Assembly: GCA_017610175.1 (NCBI GenBank) | Contig: JAFCCO010000007.1 | Coordinates: forward strand, 1-56,303 | Source: Candidatus Iainarchaeum sp. | GTDB lineage: Archaea > Iainarchaeota > Iainarchaeia > Iainarchaeales > GCA-2688035 | Reading direction: 5' to 3' | Length of the DNA stretch: 56,303 bases | In this document: in pieces, positions 50,414-56,303 of the stretch | Numbering within the stretch: position 1 is the stretch's first letter | Layout of the letters: each line of letters begins with the position of its first letter | The notes under the pieces: generated by a model | The model's database searches: none | Told to the model about the DNA's origin: nothing | The model's input: the letters and a program-made list of their open reading frames with translations, nothing else | Program-made: the position numbers and the translations under genes

Positions 50414-51229
50414 ATGACACGCGAGAGAGTTACAATCACAATAAGGGGTGATTTGCTCAGGCAAGTTGACCGGCAGGTTGATGGATTAACCATCAGAAGC
50501 AGAAGCCAGGCAATTGAGTACCTTCTCAGCAAGTTTCTCAGCGATTTTCGCCTTGGAAAAGCGTTAATTCTTGCAGGTGGCAAGAGGAAGGATATTCTGA
50601 TTGGAAAGCAGCCGAAGTTTATTGCGGACATCAATGGAAAGCCATTGCTTGAAAGGGTAATGGATAGCATTAACGAGTTCAATGTCGCAAGCTTCCTCAT
50701 TTACACTGACAATTTTTCGGACAAAATAATTGATTCGCTCTCAGGAAAGCCTGTCCCCTACCACCTCGATTTTATCACAGGAAAGGAGCCAAGCGGGACA
50801 ATCCAGCCGATGATGCTTGCAAAAGGGCAGCTGAATGACACTTTCCTTCTGGCCTACGGCGACACAATAACAAACCTGAACATTAACGACATGCTTGCAT
50901 TCCACCGAAAAAACAATGCAATTGCAACAATCGCACTGACAACTGTAAGCAACCCGAAGGAGTTTGGTGTCGCAATGCTTCAGGGCGACAAGGTTGCCGA
51001 GTTCCAGCAAAAGCCAAAGAAGGAAGCGCACAGCTTTTTGGTCAATGCAGGATACTTCCTTTTCGAGCCGGAAATATTCAGGCACATTTCAAGGGACATG
51101 AAGAATTTGGAGCGCGACCTCCTTCCAAAACTTGCGCAGAAGGGCCTGCTTTTTGGATACACTTTCCACGGAAAATATTTTAACATAAACAGTGAAGAGG
51201 ATTTGAATAAAGCGCGCGCCCTACTCTAA
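50414..51229 (+). CDS. Ribbon-helix-helix DNA-binding domain fused to a degenerate sugar nucleotidyltransferase
   Basis: Residues 3-45 are a ribbon-helix-helix domain: strand RVTITIRGD, helix LLRQVDRQVDG, turn and helix IRSRSQAIEYLLSKFL. From 48 to 271 it is a nucleotidyltransferase-like GT-A domain: LAGG at 53-56, PKFIADINGKPLL, AYGDTIT (D150), NAGYFLFEPEIF. The loop that normally reads GxGTRLxPLT is replaced by GGKRKDILIG and shortened by about two residues, and the EKP motif is QKP, so catalysis is doubtful. It is divergent to the ugd operon with repeats at its start codon. I infer a repressor that senses a sugar nucleotide. It overlaps the end of the TIM-barrel gene by nine bases. Confidence 0.88.
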   Translation: MTRERVTITIRGDLLRQVDRQVDGLTIRSRSQAIEYLLSKFLSDFRLGKALILAGGKRKDILIGKQPKFIADINGKPLLERVMDSINEFNVASFLIYTDNFSDKIIDSLSGKPVPYHLDFITGKEPSGTIQPMMLAKGQLNDTFLLAYGDTITNLNINDMLAFHRKNNAIATIALTTVSNPKEFGVAMLQGDKVAEFQQKPKKEAHSFLVNAGYFLFEPEIFRHISRDMKNLERDLLPKLAQKGLLFGYTFHGKYFNINSEEDLNKARALL

Positions 51230-52081
51230 AGATTCAATGAACTGCTCAAGCCCTTTCTTTTCGCGCAGCACTTCGCTTTCCGAAACGTTTGTGCCGTGTT
51301 CAAAAATCAGGGGAAGTTCCTTCAAATGCCTTATCCCCCTCAGAATTGAAAAATCATACCCCTCCGGAAAGGCATGGTGGTCAGCCATCCCGTTAACCAT
51401 TTCCCCGCTGCTGTAGTGCACATGCATTTCACAGACCCTTGCCCTGAGATTCATCATCTCATTCAGGTTCCCGGCAAGCAGTGCATGCCCAAAGTCAAGC
51501 AGGAGCTTAATGTCTGGAAGCTCGTGGAAAATTTCCTTGAACGCATCCGCAGAATCAAGAACACATTCAACATGGCCTGACGGCATGTTTTCAATCGCAA
51601 AAGTTGCCCCTGAATTCGCTGCAAGCATTGTTCCGTAAACAAGAACCTCTTTTAGCCCGGCAATTGCCTTTTCCTTTTCAATTCGCTCACCAAACTCCAT
51701 TTTGCTAAAGCCGTGCGGTCCCTTTGCAAAGCCAAGCCTGAACGGAAAGCCGGGGTGGATTCCCACAACCTCTGCCTCAACAATTTCAGCAGCTCTGAAC
51801 ATCTCATCAAGGACACGCCTGTTCTGTTTTGTTAGCCCAAGTGCCGCATTGAACCAGAATCTTTCCTCCAACGGGGGAAACAGGCCGTGCACTGTGTAAT
51901 TCAAATCAGGAAAGTCGTGCTTGATTTTTTTGATTGTTTCCCACAAGCCTTTCTCAAATTTGTGTGCCGCCCCAAGCTCAACCTGCTTAAAGCCAAGTTC
52001 CCTTGCTTTCTCAACAGATTCATAAATTCCGATTCCGCGAGTCGCAAAATAACTGCTGCTTAATCCAACCTTTGAAGCCAT
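51221..52081 (-). CDS. Sugar phosphate isomerase/epimerase-like TIM-barrel protein (AP endonuclease 2 family)
   Basis: 286 residues. KVGLSSSYFATRGIGIYESVEKARELGFKQVELGA is the start of a xylose-isomerase-like barrel; VVGIHPGFPF, FAIENMPSG (Glu), LLLDFGHALLAG (Asp, His), MHVHYSSG and PLIFEHGTNVSESE (Glu) supply candidate metal ligands. ATG 52081 lies about seven bases past the expected transcription start set by the TATA box at 52117-52108, so the mRNA is almost leaderless; TTG 52090 is less likely. Substrate unknown, probably a sugar of this pathway. Confidence 0.8.
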   Translation of the reverse strand: MASKVGLSSSYFATRGIGIYESVEKARELGFKQVELGAAHKFEKGLWETIKKIKHDFPDLNYTVHGLFPPLEERFWFNAALGLTKQNRRVLDEMFRAAEIVEAEVVGIHPGFPFRLGFAKGPHGFSKMEFGERIEKEKAIAGLKEVLVYGTMLAANSGATFAIENMPSGHVECVLDSADAFKEIFHELPDIKLLLDFGHALLAGNLNEMMNLRARVCEMHVHYSSGEMVNGMADHHAFPEGYDFSILRGIRHLKELPLIFEHGTNVSESEVLREKKGLEQFIESLE

Positions 52082-52104
52082 GCCAATCAATTTGTGTAAC
52101 GGAT

Positions 52105-52117
52105 AAATTATATAAAG
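52105..52117. promoter_or_regulatory. Shared divergent TATA box
   Basis: AAATTATATAAAG lies between the divergent TIM-barrel and nucleotidyltransferase genes and reads as a TATA box on both strands. Distances of about 30 bases to each start codon predict near-leaderless mRNAs in both directions. Confidence 0.5.
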
Positions 52118-52146
52118 CGTTTAGTGCCTTATTTTAATGATTGTAA

Positions 52147-52875
52147 ATGACTATTGGAATCAAAAAAGCATTTATTCTCGCGGGTGGCGAGGGCACAAGG
52201 TTAAGGCCCATAACTTACGAAATGGCAAAGCCCCTTATTCCTGTTCGCGGAAAGCCTGTTTTGCAGTGGAACCTTGAACTCTGCGCAATGTACGGAGTGG
52301 AAGAGGTAATTATTGCAGTCGGCTACAAGCACGAGCAGATTGAGCAGGCATTCGGAGACGGTAAAAAGCTGGGCCTGAAAATTAAGTACAATGTTGAGGA
52401 GCAGTTCCTTGGAACCGCGGGAGCGCTCAAGTTTGCAGAGGAAGCCTTCAGGGGCGAAAAAAAGTTCATCATGATGAACGGGGACGAGTGCAAGGACATT
52501 GATTTTATTTCACTGGACAGAGTGTTTGAAAAAAATGATGCGGTTGCAGCAATCGCATTAACAGAGGTTGATTACATGGCCGCCGGTGGAATTGTCAAAG
52601 TTGACGGGGAAAAGGTCACTAACTTTGACGAAAAGCCTGTTGCAGAGGGGCAGGGGAAGAAAACAATCAACGCAGGCGCGTACATTCTTTCCCCAAGAAT
52701 TTTTGATTACATCATGCCTGGCGAAATGGTTTCAATCGAAAAAATCACATTTCCAATGCTTGTTAAAGAGGGCAAGGCATTTGCACTGCCCTGCGTAAGC
52801 CAATTTTTCCAGACTGACACCTTTGAAAGGTATGAAAACGCTATTTTTGGCTGGAAGGGCTTTGGAAGCATCTAA
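52147..52875 (+). CDS. Sugar-1-phosphate nucleotidyltransferase
   Basis: AFILAGGEGTRLRPITYEMAKPLIPVRGKPVLQW is the complete nucleotide loop with Arg and Lys; FLGTAGALKFAEE is a base-recognition loop; MMNGDECKD carries the metal Asp; VTNFDEKPVAEGQ the EKP motif; INAGAYILSPRIF follows. 242 residues, the short form without a left-handed-helix domain. Glucose-1-P, mannose-1-P and others are possible substrates. It is a good catalytic contrast to the degenerate domain encoded at 50414. ATG with a very short leader. Confidence 0.9.
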   Translation: MTIGIKKAFILAGGEGTRLRPITYEMAKPLIPVRGKPVLQWNLELCAMYGVEEVIIAVGYKHEQIEQAFGDGKKLGLKIKYNVEEQFLGTAGALKFAEEAFRGEKKFIMMNGDECKDIDFISLDRVFEKNDAVAAIALTEVDYMAAGGIVKVDGEKVTNFDEKPVAEGQGKKTINAGAYILSPRIFDYIMPGEMVSIEKITFPMLVKEGKAFALPCVSQFFQTDTFERYENAIFGWKGFGSI

Positions 52876-52899
52876 GCCAAGGCAAATGTCCCCACCACA

Positions 52900-52915
52900 A
52901 AAAGATTTAATAATC
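52900..52915 (+). promoter_or_regulatory. TATA-like promoter of the basic protein gene
   Basis: AAAGATTTAATAATCCC (about 52903-52919) lies some 30 bases before ATG 52942, consistent with a TATA box and an almost leaderless mRNA. Confidence 0.4.
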
Positions 52916-52941
52916 CCAAAAGCATAGTTTTATTGATAACA

Positions 52942-53445
52942 ATGCCTAAAAGAACGGGACCAAAATCAATAAGGCCTGCCGCAAAAAAGCAGGCCCTGCA
53001 AATTCTTGGAAAGAAAAGGCTTTCCCCGACAAAAACACAGAGGCGTGCAGAGCACGCAACGCTAGAAAAGGCAGTTGGTTACAAAATCCCAAAGCTAAGC
53101 GATGTTGTTTCAAAACCAAGCAGGCACACGATTAAACGAAGAATCACCCTTTACAAAACCGAAAGGCACCAGCTGCCCGCAGGATATGTTCCAAGCGCCT
53201 TTGGATGGAGTGGAGAGCGTGCCCCAAACGAGGTGGTTGTTAAGAGAACCGCAACTGGAGAAAGCATTATAATAAAGAGAATAACCAAGAGTGGAAGCGG
53301 CAAGTCGGGCGGAAGCGGCGGAGAGCGCGTAAGCCGCAAAACCGGAACAATGCATGCCAAAAAAGCAAGGGCAAAGGCCGCAAGAAAAAGCGGCAAGAAG
53401 GGCGCACGGGCAGGAAAGGAAACTAGAAAGAAGAAAAAGAAATAG
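52942..53445 (+). CDS. Very basic protein, unknown function
   Basis: 167 residues, not recognised as any family. Residues 1-30 are rich in Lys/Pro (MPKRTGPKSIRPAAKK). A middle part (KAVGYKIPKLSDVVSK, TLYKTERHQLPAGYV, NEVVVKRTATGESIIIKRI) could fold as a small beta domain. A Gly/Ser linker (SGSGKSGGSGG) follows, and the last 45 residues are Lys/Arg/Ala, like histone H1 or ribosomal tails. It may bind nucleic acid. It has its own promoter and precedes apt by 52 bases. ATG 52942 is preferred to TTG 52933. Confidence 0.7.
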   Translation: MPKRTGPKSIRPAAKKQALQILGKKRLSPTKTQRRAEHATLEKAVGYKIPKLSDVVSKPSRHTIKRRITLYKTERHQLPAGYVPSAFGWSGERAPNEVVVKRTATGESIIIKRITKSGSGKSGGSGGERVSRKTGTMHAKKARAKAARKSGKKGARAGKETRKKKKK

Positions 53446-53497
53446 TGCTTTGAAGAAAGCGATAAAAAGCTAATGCCTCCAATTCTTATCGGTTAAA

Positions 53498-54028
53498 ATG
53501 AATCTCGACGAAAAAATCAGAACTGTCCCAAACTTCCCGAAAGAGGGAATAATGTTCAAGGACATCACAACACTGTTAAAAGATTCGGTTGCATTCAGGA
53601 ACGCGATTGACAGCATGGTAGAGCACTTCATGAAAAAAGACATGCACTTTGACAAGGTTGTAAGCACGGAAGCACGCGGATTCATCCTCGGCTCTGTTCT
53701 CGCCTACGAATTCCACGCAGGCTTTGTGCCATTGAGAAAACCGGGAAAGCTTCCGGCCGAAACAATAAAGCAGGAGTTTGAAACAGAATACTCAACAGAC
53801 GCTTTTGAGATTCACAAAGACGCGATTGAAGAGGGAGAAAGCGTCCTGATATGTGACGATTTGATTGCAACAGGCGGAACCCTAAAGGCAGGGGTTGACC
53901 TTGTTGAAAAGCTTGGCGGAAAAGTCAACGGAATCGCAGCCCTCGTTGAATTAACCTTCCTTAAAGGCAGGGACAAGGTAAAGGGTTACGATGTGTTTTC
54001 CCTGATAAAGTACGATGAAGAGAAATGA
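53498..54028 (+). CDS. apt: Adenine phosphoribosyltransferase
   Basis: Makes AMP from adenine and PRPP. IRTVPNFPKEGIMFKDITTLL is the Apt start signature; EARGFILG the adenine-side loop; LRKPGKLPAETI the flexible loop; and VLICDDLIATGGTL (D120, D121) the PRPP-binding motif. 176 residues, normal length. It is the first of three salvage genes: apt, a PfkB-type kinase and mtnP, in which mtnP releases the adenine that Apt recycles. Confidence 0.96.
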   Translation: MNLDEKIRTVPNFPKEGIMFKDITTLLKDSVAFRNAIDSMVEHFMKKDMHFDKVVSTEARGFILGSVLAYEFHAGFVPLRKPGKLPAETIKQEFETEYSTDAFEIHKDAIEEGESVLICDDLIATGGTLKAGVDLVEKLGGKVNGIAALVELTFLKGRDKVKGYDVFSLIKYDEEK

Positions 54029-54042
54029 TTTTTGGTGGGCAA

Positions 54043-54948
54043 ATGGTTAAGGCAGTAATTCTCGGATCAATCGCACTGGACTCCCTTGAGACACCGTTTG
54101 GCAAGGCGGAGAACGCACTTGGGGGAAGCGCAACATATGCTTCAACCGCGGCCTCGCTTTTTACAGATGTTGGAATAATCGGAATAGTTGGCCGGGATTT
54201 CCCCGAGGAACACGTAAAGTTTCTTGAAAGCAGGGGAATTGACCTCAAGGGAATGGAGAAGGCGGAGGGAAAAACCCTTTACTGGAAGGGCAAATACGGT
54301 TTTGACATCAACGCCCCGGAAACTCTTGACATTCAGCTCAACGTGCTTGCGGACTTCAAGCCAAAGGTGCCGGACGAGTACAAGGACGCTGACTTTTTGT
54401 TCCTTGGAAACCTTGACCCCTCAATTCAAAAATCGGTTCTAGAGCAGATGAACAAGCGCCCAAAGCTCGTTGTCTCAGACACAATGAATTTCTACATTGA
54501 AAAGGACCGCGAGGCGGTTCTCGAAATGGTTAAGCTCTCAGACATCGCCTTAATGAATGACGGGGAAGCAAGGCAACTCTTTAAGACAACAAACCTGATT
54601 AAGGCGGCGCGGGAAATTCTCAAGCTTGACTCAGGCCTTGCAATAATCAAAAAAGGAGAGCACGGGGCGGTTTTTCTTACAGAAAATGAATTCTTCTCGG
54701 CGCCGGGATACCCGCTTGAAAACGTCAGGGACCCGACAGGGGCGGGAGACAGCTTTGCAGGAACCCTTACAGGATACCTTGCAAAGACAGGTGACTTAAG
54801 CCCTGAAAACATCCGCAGGGCATTGATTTACGCTTCAAGCGTTGCAAGTTTCAATGCAGAGGGCTTCTCCCTCGAGAAGCTGAAGACCATTACCCTCGAG
54901 GACGTTGAAGCAAGATTTAATGAGTTCAAAAAAATTGTGCAGTTTTAG
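54043..54948 (+). CDS. PfkB-family carbohydrate/nucleoside kinase
   Basis: 301 residues. KAVILGSIALDSL is the family start; ENALGGSATYASTAASLF the substrate loop with GG; DPTGAGDSFAGTLTGYL the C-terminal signature with the catalytic Asp in GAGDSF. Ribokinase-fold enzymes phosphorylate sugars or nucleosides. Between apt and mtnP a nucleoside, adenosine or a pentose derived from methylthioribose is a fair guess. ATG 54043 follows GGTGGG; the ATG at 54025, overlapping the apt stop, is the alternative start. Confidence 0.92.
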   Translation: MVKAVILGSIALDSLETPFGKAENALGGSATYASTAASLFTDVGIIGIVGRDFPEEHVKFLESRGIDLKGMEKAEGKTLYWKGKYGFDINAPETLDIQLNVLADFKPKVPDEYKDADFLFLGNLDPSIQKSVLEQMNKRPKLVVSDTMNFYIEKDREAVLEMVKLSDIALMNDGEARQLFKTTNLIKAAREILKLDSGLAIIKKGEHGAVFLTENEFFSAPGYPLENVRDPTGAGDSFAGTLTGYLAKTGDLSPENIRRALIYASSVASFNAEGFSLEKLKTITLEDVEARFNEFKKIVQF

Positions 54949-54957
54949 GTGATTGAA

Positions 54958-55749
54958 ATGATTGGAATAATCGGCGGCTCAGGCCTTGAGGACCCAAAAA
55001 TTCTGAAGAATTCAGAGGAAATACTTGTTGAAACGCCTTACGGCAAAACAAGTTCCCCCCTTACAATTGGGGAAATTGCCGGCAAAAAGATTGCATTAAT
55101 CTCAAGGCACGGCAAAAAGCACGAAATCATGCCGTCAAACGTTAACAGCAGGGCAAACATCTGGGCTTTGAAAGAATTTGGTGTTAAGCAAGTTCTTGCA
55201 ACAACCGCGTGCGGTTCACTGCGCGAAGAAATAATGCCAGGCCAGATAGTTTTTCCAAAGCAGTTCATTGACTGGACAAGCAAGCGCTCAAGCACTTTCT
55301 TTGACAAGGGCAAGGTCTGCCACATCCCAATGGCCAACCCGTTCTGCCCAAAGCTAAGCGAATTGCTGTGCGAAACCGCAAAGAAGCTGAAAATTCCGCA
55401 CCACGACCACGGAACTGTTGTGACAATTGAGGGCCCGCGGTTCTCAACAAGGGCTGAATCGCACATGTTCAGGACAATTGGCGGGGACATAATAAATATG
55501 AGCACTGTTCCGGAGGTTGTTCTTGCGCGCGAGGCAGGAATGTGCTATCAGGCGATTGCCATGGCAACAGACTACGACTGCTGGAAAGAGAGCGAAAGCG
55601 TTGACATCTCAAAGGTTCTTGAAACATTCAAAAGCAATGTGGAGCGTGTAAAAAGGCTGCTTGTTGAGGCAATTCCAAAAATTGAATCAAAGGAATGCGC
55701 CTGCCAAAAGCACATTGATTCCTCAATAATTAACCTCAGCGAAGACTAA
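54958..55749 (+). CDS. mtnP: S-methyl-5'-thioadenosine phosphorylase
   Basis: Cleaves methylthioadenosine with phosphate to methylthioribose-1-phosphate and adenine. [81 protein letters not shown] and ATDYDCWK are diagnostic of the MTAP branch of PNP family II. 263 residues. AGGTGAT (54947-54953) selects ATG 54958. Its product adenine feeds the Apt encoded just upstream. Cysteines near the C-terminus (ECACQKH) recall the disulphides of hyperthermophile enzymes. Confidence 0.95.
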   Translation: MIGIIGGSGLEDPKILKNSEEILVETPYGKTSSPLTIGEIAGKKIALISRHGKKHEIMPSNVNSRANIWALKEFGVKQVLATTACGSLREEIMPGQIVFPKQFIDWTSKRSSTFFDKGKVCHIPMANPFCPKLSELLCETAKKLKIPHHDHGTVVTIEGPRFSTRAESHMFRTIGGDIINMSTVPEVVLAREAGMCYQAIAMATDYDCWKESESVDISKVLETFKSNVERVKRLLVEAIPKIESKECACQKHIDSSIINLSED

Positions 55750-55750
55750 T

Positions 55751-56227
55751 TCAAAGAAAGAAGCCGTTTAGCACCCCAAGGGAGAGTGCGGTAACAATAA
55801 TTCCCGCAATGGTTACACCGATTGCGCTTGCAACGGCAAATTTTCTAAACCTAACACCCAAAAGGTATGCCGCAAGCGCTCCTGTCCACACACCGGAGCC
55901 GGGAAGGGGAACGGCAATAAACAGCGCAAGCCCGATTGTCCCAAACCGCTCAACATAGGGCTCAACCTTTCGCTGGGTCCTTGCAACAAACCACCCATAT
56001 ATATCTTTTATTATAGAGACTTTTGTGAACAGCTTCACAAGAGCGTCAAGAAACGCGTAAAGCACCAGCCCAAACAGAATGTTCACAATTACCGCAATAA
56101 GGAAGACTTCAATCCAAGGAGCCTGCAGCACAAAGAGCCCAAAAGGGATGCTTGCCCTTAATTCAAGGCCGGGCATCATGGTCAGCAGAATAAAGTTAAT
56201 CAGAGTATGTAGTTCCAAAAAATTCAC
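55751..56227 (-). CDS. COG2426 family small membrane protein (small multidrug export-like)
   Basis: 158 residues with four to five hydrophobic segments. LLTMMPGLELRASIPFGLF is the family N-terminal motif (PGxELRxxIP), and ALFIAVPLPGSGVWTGALAAYLLGVRFRKF the second conserved repeat (PLPGTGxWTG). The family is annotated as small multidrug export-related; transport substrate is not known. GTG start, tail to tail with mtnP (one base between stops). Upstream on the minus strand a TTTTTAATAC box (from 56271) and a partial operator copy at the window end are seen. Confidence 0.85.
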   Translation of the reverse strand: MNFLELHTLINFILLTMMPGLELRASIPFGLFVLQAPWIEVFLIAVIVNILFGLVLYAFLDALVKLFTKVSIIKDIYGWFVARTQRKVEPYVERFGTIGLALFIAVPLPGSGVWTGALAAYLLGVRFRKFAVASAIGVTIAGIIVTALSLGVLNGFFL

Positions 56228-56260
56228 CGCAAATCTATGAATATTAGGTGAACCGAAAAA

Positions 56261-56303
56261 AGTATTAAAAAGACTTATGTTGAATATACTATTGCCTAGT
56301 ACA
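56261..56303 (-). promoter_or_regulatory. Promoter of the COG2426 gene with partial operator copy
   Basis: On the minus strand a TATA-like TTTTTAATAC begins near 56271. TAGTACA (56297-56303), cut by the window end, matches the TAGTACAAT form of the operator at 32873; its centre T56300 would be about 30 bases from the box. Confidence 0.35.

Noticed and set aside
50333-50464. 44-residue N-terminal extension of Ugd
   Set aside because: It would cross the GGAGG ribosome site and the divergent promoter; the protein family starts at the TTG at 50332.
1-56303. CRISPR arrays, insertion sequences and origins
   Set aside because: No regularly spaced repeats, transposase-like frames or origin-type repeats were seen on reading both strands; the many similar glycosyltransferase and SDR genes are diverged families, not DNA repeats.

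Overview
The window is archaeal chromosomal DNA. It carries a TATA-binding protein, an AglB/STT3 oligosaccharyltransferase, TATA-box promoters with short leaders, GGTGA/GGAGG-type ribosome sites and many TTG or GTG starts. Small overlapping genes, a 5S rRNA gene standing alone and Lys/Ala-rich tails on several proteins would fit a small-genome (DPANN-like) archaeon. That placement is inference; the lineage cannot be fixed from this window.

Layout. 1-1900: a gene end, TBP, an adenylate-kinase-like protein, a lone 5S rRNA and a two-helix membrane protein. 1940-6031: an N-glycosylation core operon of AglB, an Alg7-like GlcNAc-1-P transferase, and Alg14 and Alg13 subunits. 6018-7776 (minus): methyltransferase and GT4. 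7891-24597 (plus): a long run of SDR sugar-nucleotide enzymes, rmlB/rmlA, glycosyltransferases, a B12-type radical SAM protein, an FkbM methyltransferase, wecB, a radical SAM/SPASM protein, and a neuB (spsE)-spsF pair. 24594-32822 (minus): an aminopeptidase-like DUF4910 protein, a Gfo/Idh/MocA oxidoreductase, radical SAM/SPASM, a capsule-type transferase, a flippase and a GT39-like membrane enzyme. 32939-38684: mixed plus-strand genes, a wrecked radical SAM gene, and an AT-rich foreign segment recombined into a methyltransferase gene. 38726-46361 (minus): GT4, second flippase, methyltransferase, wecC, membrane GT, Dpm1-like GT2 and an LPG-synthase-type membrane protein. 46433-50332 (minus): UDP-xylose synthase, nucleotidyltransferase, glucuronokinase-like GHMP kinase and UDP-glucose dehydrogenase. 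50414-52875: a ribbon-helix-helix/nucleotidyltransferase fusion, a TIM-barrel isomerase and another nucleotidyltransferase. 52942-56227: a very basic protein, adenine/methylthioadenosine salvage (apt, PfkB kinase, mtnP) and a COG2426 membrane protein.

Working together: nucleotide-sugar enzymes feed GDP/UDP/dTDP/CMP-type donors to about ten glycosyltransferases. Two flippases, an LPG-synthase-type membrane protein and GT39-like enzymes probably move or use lipid-linked sugars, and AglB transfers the glycan to protein.

Two regulatory signals stand out. (1) A near-palindrome, consensus ATTG-YAC-CAAW, sits upstream of TATA boxes at nine or more intergenic sites. Its centre lies about 10, 20 or 30 bp from the TATA box, which looks like a helically phased operator for a surface-glycan regulon. 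(2) The fusion of a DNA-binding ribbon-helix-helix domain to a nucleotidyltransferase with a degraded catalytic loop lies divergent to the UDP-glucuronate/UDP-xylose operon, with repeats at its own start. It may be a sugar-nucleotide-sensing repressor.
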